Assembly (NCBI GenBank): GCA_037355855.1
Contig: CM074760.1
Location: 7,494,501 to 7,558,500, forward strand
DNA length: 64,000 nucleotides
Origin: Pseudo-nitzschia pungens
Taxonomy: Eukaryota; Bacillariophyta; Bacillariophyceae; Bacillariales; Bacillariaceae
Direction: 5' to 3'
Shown piece by piece: positions 1-10,266 of the stretch. Under the pieces are notes generated by a model. The model was given only the letters and a program-made list of their open reading frames with translations, was not told the DNA's origin and searched no databases. How positions within the stretch are numbered: the first letter of the stretch is position 1; every line of letters starts with the position of its first letter. Position numbers and translations under genes: made by a program.

Positions 1-887
1 GGTGCCGGTTCCATGATCCCCAGGTCCGGGTGTACGTATCCACCCTTTTCCCGGGCAATGGCCTCCCGCAGAACAGCGTAGACATAGGGATGCGACGGAT
101 TGCTCTTCAGCTCGCTCGAGTCCACGTTTCGGACCACCACGGTGGGAGCGCCACCGCGATTGGAGGCAAAGGGGTCGTTGGTGTTGGTGCCTCGGGGAAC
201 CTCGTGGTTGTGGTAGTAGTTGTAGTTGTGGTAATAGTTGCTGTGGAGTGTGGAGATCACGGGAATGCTGCCGAGAACGCTGTTCGTCAGGTCCACGACG
301 AATTTGATGTGTTCCTTCTCCCAAAAGGGAATCGCGGCATCGCCGTCGTCGCTCTCGGAAGACGTGCCACCGGCGCCACCGGTGTTGGTTCGGATGGCGG
401 TCGGCATTCTTCCAATGGTGTTTCGGTAGAAAAAGTTGGATCGGATCTTTCCTCCGAGATTGATCCTCCACGTGCTCGGTGGCCTGCCGTATTCTCCCAT
501 CATGACACCGCTGCCGACTCCAAAACCAAAGAATCCACCCAGCAGTATGCAGCCCCAGACCCAAATAATTCCCTGTTGTTCCCGGAGGCACCAGTGATAA
601 AAGTTTTTGTTCCTTCCATTTCCACCCACACCACGCGGGTTGTTCGAGTTCGGGCCGTTGCTGTCGTTGTTGTTGTCGTTGTGGTTGTGATTGTTGTTGT
701 TGTTGTCTTTGTTGCGCTTTCGAGAGGAGGACGATTGTTTTTGGTATTCATTGGCAGCTGGCGACGCCGAAAACAACGAGGCGGTAGAGGCAATCATCAC
801 CCGGAGGTCATCGTTCGCAGACGAATTCGAGGCGTCGCTCCTGCTGCTGTCGTCCCGATGGTTGCGGCGACGGTTGTTCTTGCCCAT
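1..887 (-). CDS. Partial single-pass membrane protein of unknown function (C-terminus beyond the window)
   Basis: The reverse-strand frame is open from an ATG at 887 to the left edge, giving 295 residues with no stop. An upstream in-frame stop near 1030 and the absence of any earlier ATG fix this start. The protein begins basic and polar (MGKNNRRRN), then has a Ser/Asn/His-rich low-complexity stretch (about residues 13-95). A hydrophobic Gly-rich segment follows at about 107-131 (IIWVWGCILLGGFFGFG), which reads as a single membrane span. The remainder is soluble-looking, with an acidic patch (SSESDDGD), a Tyr/Asn/His run, and a conserved-looking end (YAVLREAIAREKGGYVHPD). I do not recognise the family; the recognisable domain may lie in the missing C-terminal part. 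The 288-codon open frame on the opposite strand is the antisense shadow of this gene. Confidence 0.65.
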   Translation of the reverse strand, partial: MGKNNRRRNHRDDSSRSDASNSSANDDLRVMIASTASLFSASPAANEYQKQSSSSRKRNKDNNNNNHNHNDNNNDSNGPNSNNPRGVGGNGRNKNFYHWCLREQQGIIWVWGCILLGGFFGFGVGSGVMMGEYGRPPSTWRINLGGKIRSNFFYRNTIGRMPTAIRTNTGGAGGTSSESDDGDAAIPFWEKEHIKFVVDLTNSVLGSIPVISTLHSNYYHNYNYYHNHEVPRGTNTNDPFASNRGGAPTVVVRNVDSSELKSNPSHPYVYAVLREAIAREKGGYVHPDLGIMEPA

Positions 888-1722
888 CCTGGATGATAGG
901 TGTTTGTTGCGTGGTGATCCGTGTTGGACCAATCCACAATCGGTCGAGCTGCTGTTTGCTTCCTCGCAAGCTCCGGGAACGACGCGATATGGCGGATGCA
1001 GTGCGTTCTGATTCGAGGCCACTGTTCAGCACTCAGCAACACTGTTTCATTCCCGCCACCGCTTTCTGCTGTTTTGCTTTCGCTTCTGTTTCAACCCGGG
1101 TCTTCGGTCGACGGATTTCAGAGGATGGTGTTTCGGCATATATTACAGTATTATTTTTTATAGCTCTAGAACCAAAGTGCGAGAGTGTTGCCATGGGTTA
1201 CGCGATACACAATACACAAGCATACGTGTACCAGTAATTACTCGTATGAGCTGCCAGGTCCTAAAGAAACACCTATCCAACACGCGGTTTTTATTATGGC
1301 CTGCCTACCGTTTTTCACGAAAGTACAAGTAAGATTAATCTTAAGGTTACCGGTATGGAAAATGAGGCTGACTTGTGCATAGATTAATTAGCGTTCGGGT
1401 TTAACTCGGAAGATCTCGCTCCTTGGATACGGTAACCTTAATCTTAGATCTGGACCTGTTCGAACAAAATCTTGTGGTCCAGTGAGTCGGTCTGTCCATC
1501 CATCCGATTTTTGAATGGAATGAATCTCAATCTGCTTCGCCTAATTCTACCAAGCTAGGATAAATAGGTAGAAGATCATATGATTCATACATTGCCTTCG
1601 CAGTTCCCGAAACCAACACAAGATTTTTCGTCCTTTCCTTCGATTACTTGGACGGCATCGTCATTCCTCACAACGCTGTATTCCACTACAATACACGTAC
1701 AGATAACTCACCAAACACAAGA
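888..1722. other. Intergenic region between divergent genes
   Basis: No convincing coding frame. It serves as the shared upstream region of the reverse-strand gene ending at 887 and the forward gene starting at 1723. It contains an inverted pair of TAAGATTAA/AAGGTTACCG-type sequences (1331-1353 and 1430-1446) and a GTAATTAC palindrome (1234-1241) of a type that recurs elsewhere in the window. Confidence 0.6.
1331..1446. repeat. Short imperfect inverted repeat
   Basis: TAAGATTAATCTTAAGGTTACCG at 1331-1353 (shown here only by its halves TAAGATTAATC and TTAAGGTTACCG) is matched by CGGTAACCTTAATCTTA at 1430-1446 on the opposite strand. The arms are about 17 bases and are separated by about 76 bases. 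It could be a remnant of a small inverted-repeat element or a regulatory palindrome; there is no coding content between the arms. Confidence 0.45.
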
Positions 1723-3021
1723 ATGGTGGCAATGGCAACGGGGTTGAGTGCAGCAAAGGTTCTGCAGCACTCCGCTCGATGTTTCGGTGGATTGAATCGC
1801 AATTTCCACGCGTTCGGCGCTGTCGTTGTTGGCACCCACCCGGTTCGAACTTTCTACCGGAATCCTCAGTTTCGAGCATTTTCGGCAACGCCAACGGCAA
1901 CGGCATCGACAACGACGACAACAACGACGACGACGACGACGACGATGGGTTCCGAATCAGCCATGAAATCAGCAGTCGAAAAAGGCGATGATGGTCTCGA
2001 GAAAGCAGGAGGTTCTCCCGAGGATCGCGATCAAACTGCAGCGACTCCAATTGAGACTACCACAGAGGAATCGCCAAGAACCGTTGCTGCCGGTCGATCT
2101 CGCAAACGCCCTCGACCCTGGCGTAGAGGGAATCCTAGAGATGGTTCGTCGTTGGATTGCGATCACAAATTGAAAGCTGATGGTTCCGAAACCGTGGACA
2201 AATCCGCTCGGACGTCGATCGATCGATCCATCAATGAAATGCCGAAATCGGAACACTCGATCCCGGGTGAGAGCGAACGAGACGACTCGTCATCGTCATC
2301 GTCATCGTCGTCATCGCTGCCGTATCCAAAGGGAAAGCCGTGGAGGGTCTTGTGGCCTTATCCCCACGGGGAACCCACGAAATCACCGCGTCCCACGTCG
2401 CTGTGGGACTACCGCAAACGAATACCGACTCCGGAGGATTTCCGAACGGCGTGGAAGCTGTACATGGAAACCTGGGAGGACGGAATCCGGGGTGAACCCA
2501 GCCGCAACAACAAAGACAAAGACGGCACAGCGAATGCGAATGCGACCAACGACCATGGCGGAAATGCTGGTAACGGTGACGGCACCAGCCCGGAGCACTC
2601 GGCGGCCGCGGTGGAAGCGCAGGCCCGACAGCAGCTTCGAGACGTGGGAGACAACGCCACCAAAAACCTCAACATCGTCCGCGAGGACGCCCGGACGCTG
2701 CTGGAACAGGCCAAGGAAACGACGGGGATCCGCTCCCAGGAGGACGCCAAGGCCCTGGCATCGGAAGCGATGAAGATCGCCACCGAGTGCATCCGGGAAT
2801 TCATGGCCGGGTATCGCAAGGGGCGAGACAGCGAGATCGACAAGATGTTGCACGAGTATTTTCAGGACGAGAATGAAAGCGAAAACAAAAGCAATGATGC
2901 CGCAAAGGTGGGAGACAACGATATGTCCGCAACCAAGGACGGGAACACCAATAACGAACAAGCTATTGCAACAACAGCACGCAAGAAACGGAAACCCCGA
3001 AGGGGACTGCCGAGGACGTAA
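1723..3021 (+). CDS. Putative mitochondrion-targeted protein of unknown function
   Basis: The product is 432 residues from the ATG at 1723. The frame is open upstream but offers no other ATG. The first ~45 residues are rich in Ala, Arg, Ser and Phe and almost lack acidic residues (MVAMATGLSAAKVLQHSARC), as expected of a mitochondrial presequence. Low complexity follows: a poly-Thr run, a basic/Ser-rich middle and a poly-Ser run. The most conserved-looking part is a Trp/Pro/Tyr-rich core (about 205-255; WRVLWPYPHGEP, LWDYRKRIPTPEDF, AWKLYMETWEDG). An Ala/Glu/Lys-rich amphipathic helical region lies at about 305-385 (LLEQAKETTG, ALASEAMKIA) and the tail is basic. I do not recognise a named family. 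The targeting call is inference from composition. Confidence 0.65.
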   Translation: MVAMATGLSAAKVLQHSARCFGGLNRNFHAFGAVVVGTHPVRTFYRNPQFRAFSATPTATASTTTTTTTTTTTTMGSESAMKSAVEKGDDGLEKAGGSPEDRDQTAATPIETTTEESPRTVAAGRSRKRPRPWRRGNPRDGSSLDCDHKLKADGSETVDKSARTSIDRSINEMPKSEHSIPGESERDDSSSSSSSSSSLPYPKGKPWRVLWPYPHGEPTKSPRPTSLWDYRKRIPTPEDFRTAWKLYMETWEDGIRGEPSRNNKDKDGTANANATNDHGGNAGNGDGTSPEHSAAAVEAQARQQLRDVGDNATKNLNIVREDARTLLEQAKETTGIRSQEDAKALASEAMKIATECIREFMAGYRKGRDSEIDKMLHEYFQDENESENKSNDAAKVGDNDMSATKDGNTNNEQAIATTARKKRKPRRGLPRT

Positions 3022-4552
3022 TTGCGACCATGGCCTCGATTCGGTCGTTTTTCATTGGATCGAAATGGAAACAACATCGTACCAGCGCATTATACCTCCG
3101 TTGGTAATTTCCAAACATTCTGCATCGGGCAAGGCAGAGTTTAACACATTCGGAACCCCAAGTCTTGGAAAATTGCTCAATTTGGGACTCGACCAATGAA
3201 CGTTTGCCTACCATCTCGGAGTGAAGCATAATCGAGACGATAGTTGAACTACTGCAACTTCCAAAACATCGACCGAGCGCTTTGGCAGGCAGGCTGCTCT
3301 CGTTGCCTTTTCTCTGTTCCTGCCATGCCTGCCGGTGATGGAAATTTGCGCATTTCACTTCCAGCGCGGGTGCTGCCGGACTCTATCCATGGTACCGGCG
3401 AAGCTTTTGCGGCGGAGACGGGATCGGCAGTATCGCGCGTACCCCATTTTCATCGGGAGGCCTACCGCTTTTTGCGCAAGTCCAGTTTATGCTTCTTCGG
3501 CCCCAACATCATCGACCACTTTTTTCTGACTGCTCCACCGCACAGCGGGGTATCCACCATTCTCTATCACCTTGCCGTCACTCCCATGGCCATTCTCTTG
3601 CTTTTAGTTCTTCAGCTGTTAGGTCTAGTAGACCTTCTGATGGGGTAGCGACAGAATAAAAGTCTAGATAGTACAGACTGTGCCAGCCATTTTGTGAGTT
3701 TCTCGTCACAGCAGTTTTCTGAGAACATGCCACCAAGAATACCTTCTTTCTAATGTTTTGTACTCGTACGGTAGGCTGCTGGGTTCTTCTTGCTAGTAGT
3801 ACAATGCATTTCGAAAACGTCAAATGAGGAAGTCTGGTAAATGAGATCGACCTTCAATACCAGTATGGTCCATACACCATCTGTAGTGTAGTCTGCTGTT
3901 ATCTCATACCACCAGTAAACCTTACTCGTAGTTATTTCGTGTGTTCCCAACCAACCCGTGACCTGAGTTGAACTCATCCAAAAAATACTTTCCGTTCGGT
4001 GTCTGTTGTGAGGTAGGAAGATCATACTTCCACGTGGAAGCTTGTGATTTAAGCTCCACCCCGGTCATTTTCAAATAATTGTACTGTACATGCCGTTAGA
4101 AAAATGGCGTGTTTCGCCTCAAAAAGTATGCACGACAATAGCTTTTCTCGACGAAAAACACCCGAACTTCCTTTGCTTCACGAGAATGGCGCATGGCGTT
4201 ACTCGAACCCGAGTTCGGGCATTCTACGACCACATACGAAAACCGGTTCCATCGGTCGGATTTTGAGACGTTGCTACCACATCCCAACCGATTGAGCAAG
4301 AGTCGATTTCTCGCTTGCCATCGGAACTCTTCAGTGTCGCGAAGGACAAATCGGTTGTCGAGCAAAAACAGTGGAAAGAGTTTCGAGTTGCTGTTCGGAC
4401 GTCCGCTGTTCGAAAAAGAATTCTAAACGCTGCCACACACCACCCAAAAAGATAGTCAAAGTCACTATCGAGAAACACCGATAGAGAACACACCCAAAAC
4501 CTTTGATCGATCAACGCACCCGAATAAAATCTTACCGCTACATTAATTCACC
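3022..4552. other. Intergenic region, about 1.5 kb
   Basis: Only short open frames without recognisable domains are present. The longest is 3244-3648, whose real ATG would lie inside it; I do not call it a gene. A GTAAACCTTAC motif lies at 3915-3925. The final ~100 bases before 4553 should hold the promoter and 5' UTR of the ArfGAP gene. Confidence 0.5.
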
Positions 4553-6568
4553 ATGTCGCAAATGAGCGCTGCCGATCAGGCCATTGTCAGAGCCCTACCG
4601 GGCAACGACGTGTGCTGTGATTGCGGTCAAAAACATCCGCAGTGGGCCAGCGTGAGCTTTGGGAACCTGTTTTGCTTGGATTGCAGTGGTATTCATCGGT
4701 ACGTTTTTTGCCTCGAGCGATGTCGTTTCGATGCACGGATCGATTCACTTGGCGTGAAAACCTGCGAAATCCCTCGCAGATCGGATGCAGCAGTAACATG
4801 CACGACGAACAAAACATCATAGATGCGTGTCTGCATCGGTCGCGTTCCAATGATTCGACCCGACTTCTAATAGCTTCGTGTTCTTTTTATCGGTCCCACA
4901 CAAAAAATCTGTCGCAAAAGGTCGTTGGGAGTCCACATTTCGTTTGTTCGGTCCATCGCGATGGATTCCTGGACGTCCAAGCAATTGGCGTTGATGAAAA
5001 GCGGAGGCAACAAGAAATGCAACGACTATTTGAGCGCCAAGGGGATCAAACCCAACACGCCCGTCAAGCCCAAATACGAGTCGGATGCCGCGCAACTCTA
5101 CAAGGAGGTACTGAAGGCCCGCGTCGAGGGACGTCCGGAACCCACGGTTTTGCCACCCCCGAGGAATGCGCGAGCCGCGGCTCCGTCGTCGGGTCCGTCG
5201 GGCATCGGCGGCGGCGGCGGCGGCCGAGCTCCCCAGGGAAGCAACGACCCCAACGGCCTCGAACGCCTGACGGGAGAAACCGATCAGCAATACATACAGC
5301 GACAAACCAGACTGAAAGCGGAGGCGCAGGCCCGGATGAGAGCCAAATTCGGCAACAACGCGGGACGCATGGGCGGTGTGGGCAGCGGCTCGATGCAAGG
5401 GATCGGCAGCAATCCCAATTACAATCCGAACGGTGGGGGAGGCTACGGCATCGGCGCTCCCGACATGGACAACGTCATCAACGGCGTGTCGAGCGTGTTT
5501 TCGACGGGATTGTCGCTGGTATCGTCCGCCGCGTCGACCGCCGCGTCCGCGGTGAACGACGAGTCCACCAGGGCGTCGGTCTCGAACCTGGCAAACACCG
5601 CCACCGCGTACGGCGGGAGCTTTTGGAATTCTCTCAAGACGACCGTCGGCGACGTTGCGTCGTCCGTCACCCAACCCGACTCGCAGGACGGCCTGCAAGC
5701 CCTGCAACGGGACATTCAATCGCACAAACCAAAGACGAGCAAATACAGCGGATTCGGATCGACGAATACCAGCGGCAATTTCGCTCCCTCCTCCTCGAGC
5801 ATGTTTGACAACTTTGGCAGCAGCAGCAACGGCACGAGCATGGGAGGCATGGGAGGAATGTCGTCTCAGCAGAATTCAATGAGAGGAGGCGGAGGAGGCG
5901 GAGGAGGAGGCGGTGCACTCCAGGAAGCGCAGGGTTTGCCGGGAGAGGACCGAAACGGAATGGAACGGCTCACGGGAGAATCCGACGAGCAATACGTTAT
6001 GCGACAAACCCGACTCCGCGACGAAGCGAAGGCGAGAATGGCGGCCAAGTTTGGCGGCGGCGGCTTGTCCTCCGCGGGTCCGTCCTCGATGCCGGCTCCG
6101 TCTTCCGGAAACAACTCCTTCGGTGTTGGCTCGACGACGACGCTCCGGGAAGCCCAGGGTCTGCCGGGCGAGGACCGAAACGGAATGGAACGGCTCACGG
6201 GCGAAACCGACGACCAATACGTCATGCGACAAACGAGACTCCGGGACGAGGCCAAGGCCAGGATGGCGGCCAAGTTTGGCGGCGGCGGTTTGTCCTCCGC
6301 GGGTCCGTCGTCGGCGCCGTCTTCCGGGAACGCGTTCGGAGGAATGGGCACGGGCATGGGCATGGGATCGGTTCCCGCACCGGTCCCCGCCGCCGCCCTT
6401 TCGTATCCGACCGGCATGTCCCTGGGAGCCAAGAAGCCGGCTCCCGCGAAGGCGCCCTCGAGTTTCGGAAATCCGGCCGTCGGATCCTTCAATCGGACTC
6501 CCCCCCGGACTCCTCCCAAGATGAGGCCGACCAATTCCGATGATTTCTTTGCCAATTTTGGAGCGTAG
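4553..6568 (+). CDS. ArfGAP1-like GTPase-activating protein with tandem C-terminal repeats
   Basis: Two exons: 4553-4698 and 4921-6568. The 222-bp intron opens with GTACGT and closes with AAAAG, in phase 2, and splicing gives 597 residues. The ArfGAP zinc finger is complete: C21-x2-C24-x16-C41-x2-C44. The arginine-finger region (GIHR, Arg49) is split exactly by the intron and continues as SLGVHISFVRS. ArfGAPs of this class stimulate GTP hydrolysis by Arf on Golgi/COPI membranes; that role is inferred from the family. Past residue ~130 the protein is Gly/Ser/Ala-rich. The element ERLTGE(T/S)D(E/D/Q)QY ending in ARMxAKFG appears three times, the last two as a near-identical 225-bp duplication. 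The middle (about residues 210-255) is Ser/Ala-rich and helical, possibly a membrane-sensing segment. It ends in a Phe-rich tail, DDFFANFGA. Confidence 0.92.
5918..6310 (+). repeat. 225-bp in-frame tandem duplication inside the ArfGAP gene
   Basis: The sequence beginning CTCCAGGAAGCGCAGGGT (5918) recurs as CTCCGGGAAGCCCAGGGT (6143), a 225-base (75-codon) offset. Similarity runs about 170 bases per copy and mismatches are mostly third-position. A more diverged third copy of the same protein motif lies at about 5250-5356. Confidence 0.85.
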
Positions 6569-6940
6569 AAGCGACGGAAGAGAACGCCGAACAATTCGAT
6601 TCGATTCCGAGTCGGTGCGTCCCGGCTTGCGAAATTGCTGCGCGGCAAACGGCAATGCGCTAGCGACGACGAAGCGCGGAGGAATGCATCATTCTTGCGT
6701 CGGACGTGTTTGCTCCGCAATCGAAACAGAGCGCTTTTTCACCGCACAATTTGCGGCATCTACAATTGTAATTCTATCAAAAAATTATCATTCAAATTTA
6801 CTCATACGGATCCGTCCGCGTCTAAACAACGATGGGTCTCAGAAGCCTTGCGAGTTGGGCAGAAGCGATGTTGTTCGAGGGACCTAGTGACTAGCAACCC
6901 TAGTTGATTTTATTCTAGCAAAGCGTACAAGACATAATTT
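6569..6940. other. Intergenic region between convergent genes
   Basis: This is a 372-bp tail-to-tail spacer holding the 3' ends of the ArfGAP and cytochrome b5-like genes. I see no coding potential or notable repeat. Confidence 0.6.
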
Positions 6941-7711
6941 TCATTGTTCCAAAGTCTCTTTGGTTTCGTTCGTGAGGTCGTCCGAAGCGTCCTCGTCACC
7001 GTCACCATCTCCCTCGACATCATCCTCGGTGTTGCTCCGGGCTACGGCCTCTTCTATCAGGGCATCCAACCAGGCTTCGGAATCCAGGTTTTCCACGGTG
7101 CCAACAAAGTGATACTTGTCGTGGAGTTCAAAGAAGGACAACCACCGTTTTCCTTCCTTGATTTGCTTCTCGCTCAATCCCTCGGTGGACCGAACCAAGG
7201 AGTCCGGGTCTTTGCGACCCAAGCACATGGCGCGCGTGACATCTTTGCCGGCGAACGCGTTGTAGTTCCCTCCCGGACCGTAGAATTTCCGGCCGAGAGT
7301 CACGTCGTAGACTCTTCCAAAGATCGACAGATAGATCGGATTCCCGTTGCCGCCGCTGCCAAATTCTTCCAGCTCTTTCAGCGTAAATGTTGGGTGGGAG
7401 GATTCGGTGCCGTCGCTGGCGCTGTCGCTGTCGTTCGCAGCCGACGACGACGACGACGAGGTCACGTCCCCCGAAAAGTCGATGCCGGCGAGCGGATCGT
7501 CGCGACGCAACAAAATGTCCCACGTCGTATACTTTACTCCGTCGACCGGGATCACGGCGTTCGAGGTTTGTTGGTTTCGTCGTTTGTTCGCCTTTATCCT
7601 TCCCAGGTCGCGGAAGAATCCCATCAAAAAGACGTTCAAATTGTCCTTTTGCGTCACCCCGACGACTATCGATAGGATCGGAATCCCCGCCAATAGCAAG
7701 AGCGGTGCCAT
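6941..7711 (-). CDS. Membrane-associated progesterone-receptor (MAPR)-type cytochrome b5-like heme protein
   Basis: A single-exon product of 256 residues. An N-terminal hydrophobic stretch (MAPLLLLAGIPILSIVVGV) acts as a signal anchor, so the protein is probably held in the ER or a related membrane. After a Ser/Asp-rich linker (about 80-105) comes the MAPR-type cytochrome b5 domain (about 107-205). It shows FTLKELEEF, IYLSIFGRVYDVT, FYGPGGNYNAFAGKDVTRA and a helical end (FFELHDKYHFVGTV). The YGPGGxYxxFAGxDxTR block is diagnostic of the PGRMC/NEUFERRICIN family, where tyrosines instead of the classical histidine pair coordinate heme. The tail is acidic. The family binds heme and supports cytochrome P450/sterol enzymes; the substrate partner here cannot be told from sequence. 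Confidence 0.88.
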   Translation of the reverse strand: MAPLLLLAGIPILSIVVGVTQKDNLNVFLMGFFRDLGRIKANKRRNQQTSNAVIPVDGVKYTTWDILLRRDDPLAGIDFSGDVTSSSSSSAANDSDSASDGTESSHPTFTLKELEEFGSGGNGNPIYLSIFGRVYDVTLGRKFYGPGGNYNAFAGKDVTRAMCLGRKDPDSLVRSTEGLSEKQIKEGKRWLSFFELHDKYHFVGTVENLDSEAWLDALIEEAVARSNTEDDVEGDGDGDEDASDDLTNETKETLEQ

Positions 7712-8432
7712 TGCTGTTGTTCCTTTCTTTTGCGATGTCTTGTTTTGATTGGATTGGATTAGATTAGTTTAGTTTGGATTGGATTGGATTGGATTGGATT
7801 TGTTGTCGTTATTTACGCTTGTTCTTGAATTGTTGTCGTTCCACACCACCCGATGATTGCCATGACCTCGTTCAAGAATGAAATAATGATAATGAAATTA
7901 CAAAGCAGTAATAAAGCTAATGGCTACTAATGCTTGTGATGATGATGATGATTCGTCATTCTTGAGATTGAAATCTAGTTTTCGCAGCAAATTACGTGCA
8001 AGAAAGAGCACGAATGAACATGATTTCACCCGTCATCCATCTCAATCAAGTCACAAGCGGACAACCGATCGATGATGCTGGGTTGATGATTCAAAACGCG
8101 AAGGGTTCGGCGAAGGATTGCGACTTCTATTAAGCCTAATGATTGATTGATGCGATTACAAGTACGTGAAATTTGGAGTTCTTGCCGGAATTGAACAAGC
8201 AGCGTCAGTCCTTCGGTCGGTGGTGGCATCTTTCTGTCACCCCTCTCCGTCATCTCTCAAAATCATCACAAACAAGAGATTAGTATCTTACGGTAATTAC
8301 TCGTATTGCTCTCATACTTGTATTGCGAACGTAGTTGAGTCTCTCTTTCTCTTTCTTTCTCTCTCCTTCGGCATCGCATCCAGTATTCCCCCACTCCGAT
8401 ACGATCACACTTTCAAATTGCACGCCATCGCC
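7712..8432. other. Intergenic region between divergent genes
   Basis: This 721-bp head-to-head spacer contains a (GGATT)n pentanucleotide array next to the reverse-strand gene (7748-7800), a short GAT-repeat (about 7938-7955), a GTAATTAC palindrome (8293-8300) and a CT-rich tract (about 8339-8366) before the forward gene. The CT-rich tract may belong to the 5' UTR/core promoter. Confidence 0.5.
7748..7800. repeat. (GGATT)n pentanucleotide microsatellite
   Basis: GGATT-type units occur at 7748-7762 and uninterrupted at about 7775-7800, joined by AGATTAGTTTAG variants. It is one of several pentanucleotide arrays in untranslated DNA of this window. Confidence 0.85.
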
Positions 8433-9095
8433 ATGTCCACTCCCGTCGTTACATCCAAATGGGCCGGAAACTTTGATTGCGGTGTGTGTCGCCGAAAGCG
8501 GCTCATGGCCGAAGAATTCTCCAGGTCGGCCCTCGAAAAGCACCGCAGGACGGGCGGGCCCCTGCGGTGCAAGCAGTGCACGGCCAAACAGGAGCGGGAA
8601 AAGCGGGCGGAGGCGAGGGCGAAGAATGGAAATGGAAATGCAAAAGCGAATGCGAATGCCGATGCCGATGCCAGCGGTGCCGATGCTCGCGACGGCGGGG
8701 ACGAGACAAAACCGTGCGCGGGGCCGTGCCAAAAGGTCCTGCCGAAGGATTCCTTCAATCGGAACCAGTGGTCGAAACCCGAGGGGAAGAGCCGGTGCCG
8801 GGAGTGCGTGGAGCGATCGATCCGGGACGAAGCGGCGAAGCAACGAAGCGCGAGGGACCAAAAGCTCGAGAGCGCCCGCAAAAAGGTCCGGGATCTCGAG
8901 TCGTCCGGGACGGCCACGGCTCGGGAGATCGTTGCCGCCGAGTCGGAACTCGCGTCCATGGAGGCGGAAAAGGTGACGGGTCTCGCTCCGATAAAGCTGG
9001 GGGGACGAGGGCGTGGCACTCGGAGCTACGGGCGAGGCCGTGGCCGCGGGCGTGGCGGTGGCAGGGGAGGGTCGGGGAGAGCGAAACTCAGGTAG
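8433..9095 (+). CDS. Tandem Stc1-like zinc-finger protein with C-terminal RGG/GRG tail
   Basis: The product is 220 residues from the ATG at 8433. Codons upstream are open but include a CT-rich, UTR-like tract, so I prefer this start just ahead of the first zinc finger. Two similar Cys-rich units are visible: FDCGVC...RCKQC (about residues 14-48) and KPCAGPCQKVLPKDSF...RCRECVE (about 89-125). Each has two Cys pairs, with a central Phe and a conserved RC(K/R)xC end, matching the Stc1-domain pattern. An Asn/Ala/Asp-rich linker separates them. A charged, coiled-coil-like segment (about 128-180) leads to a Gly/Arg-rich tail (GRGRGRGRGGGRGG), a common RNA-binding and arginine-methylation element. 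Fission-yeast Stc1 links RNAi to heterochromatin, but the domain also occurs in unrelated proteins, so a nucleic-acid-associated nuclear role is inference. Confidence 0.78.
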   Translation: MSTPVVTSKWAGNFDCGVCRRKRLMAEEFSRSALEKHRRTGGPLRCKQCTAKQEREKRAEARAKNGNGNAKANANADADASGADARDGGDETKPCAGPCQKVLPKDSFNRNQWSKPEGKSRCRECVERSIRDEAAKQRSARDQKLESARKKVRDLESSGTATAREIVAAESELASMEAEKVTGLAPIKLGGRGRGTRSYGRGRGRGRGGGRGGSGRAKLR

Positions 9096-10266
9096 TACTA
9101 GACGTTCCACTCGAAAACGAAGGAATTTGCAAAAAGATTGAGAGCGAACGCAGAAGGAAACGAAACAAAACGAGGCAGCAACAGAACCACAGACAGAGAG
9201 ACACGGTTCTCTTCGATGCTGTCGATGCAAAAGAAAAAGTTGTTTTGATAGTCCCGAGTCAAGTTTTTCAGAGAGAAAATTCCATGAGAAAGGGGTCTCA
9301 GCAAAGGATTTGCTTGTCCCAAATCATCTCGAAAAGGAAATAATGCAATGGATTCATTCTCAAGGACGAGACGACATGCAGCAACTTTGTGTTCGCGTCA
9401 TTCAACACGCTAGTAGTATTGGGTCAATGATGTTCCGAAGAAGCCTGAAATTGAAAATGGAGGAATGATGAAGGAACAAATGGTTTTGCCACTTTGATCG
9501 AACAAAGATCTCTTCATCCATGCAAGCAGTACGTGTACTGCATTTCGAGTAACTATTCTCTAACTACGTACGTGTAGTAATTGTGGATGCAAAAGTCACC
9601 TCTGCATATGTTTTACAGGCCACTAAACTTCTGGTGCACGTACATGATGCATTGAAAAGTAGAACTTGCCAAAAGAAAGTACGGACACAACTTCTGGGTC
9701 GGATAGTGAAGCATGCCATAACGAAGTTGCATTCTTGTAGCGTAATGATTCTGCGAGGAAATTGAGTGCAATATGAATCGTCTGCGTCTTTCTTCTTCGT
9801 GGTGACTCCTGGTTGTAGTAGCACCACCACCACCACCAGTACGTTTACGAGGGATGTATGAATATGAATGAAGATGATGATGTTAGTTTCTTTTGTTGTC
9901 ATCATTGTAGAACGCAGCATGAGTTGAGATTATTGCCATTCAAAAGCACTTCGTAAGAAAAAAAAGTCAGGTAAGCTTTCGTGCCATATCAGTGTCAACC
10001 ATACAGTAGCCATTGTTGATGAGCAGGGGGTTCGTGATGCTTGTCTGGTGTTTGTGGTAAAACAAAAAATTCTACACGTATTTTCCGATGAATTTTTCGA
10101 AAGTTTCAGGCCGAATCTCATTCATCAAATCAATCGAGACAAACTTTTTTGCCTTTTCATCGAATCCGACACATTGCGAATCGAAGATTGCTTACGATAG
10201 TCTGCTGCTCTCGTGCCAATTGATAATTGATAACGAATACAAGTAAGAACGAAGGGTACGGTGGAA
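9096..10266. other. Intergenic region, about 1.2 kb
   Basis: Only short open frames with no recognisable domain. A small (CAC)n tract lies near 9825-9840 and an A-run near 9957-9965. It holds the 3' UTR of the zinc-finger gene and the promoter of the proteasome gene. Confidence 0.5.

Noticed and set aside
30..896. 288-codon forward open frame with long Val runs
   Set aside because: It is the antisense of the reverse-strand membrane-protein gene, whose composition (Asn/Ser-rich head, membrane span, conserved-looking end) is far more protein-like; poly-Val is just poly-Asn/Asp codons read backwards.
3244..3648. 134-codon forward open frame with a hydrophobic C-terminal end
   Set aside because: No domain, no good start context and no homologous feel; isolated in an intergenic region, so chance is likely.
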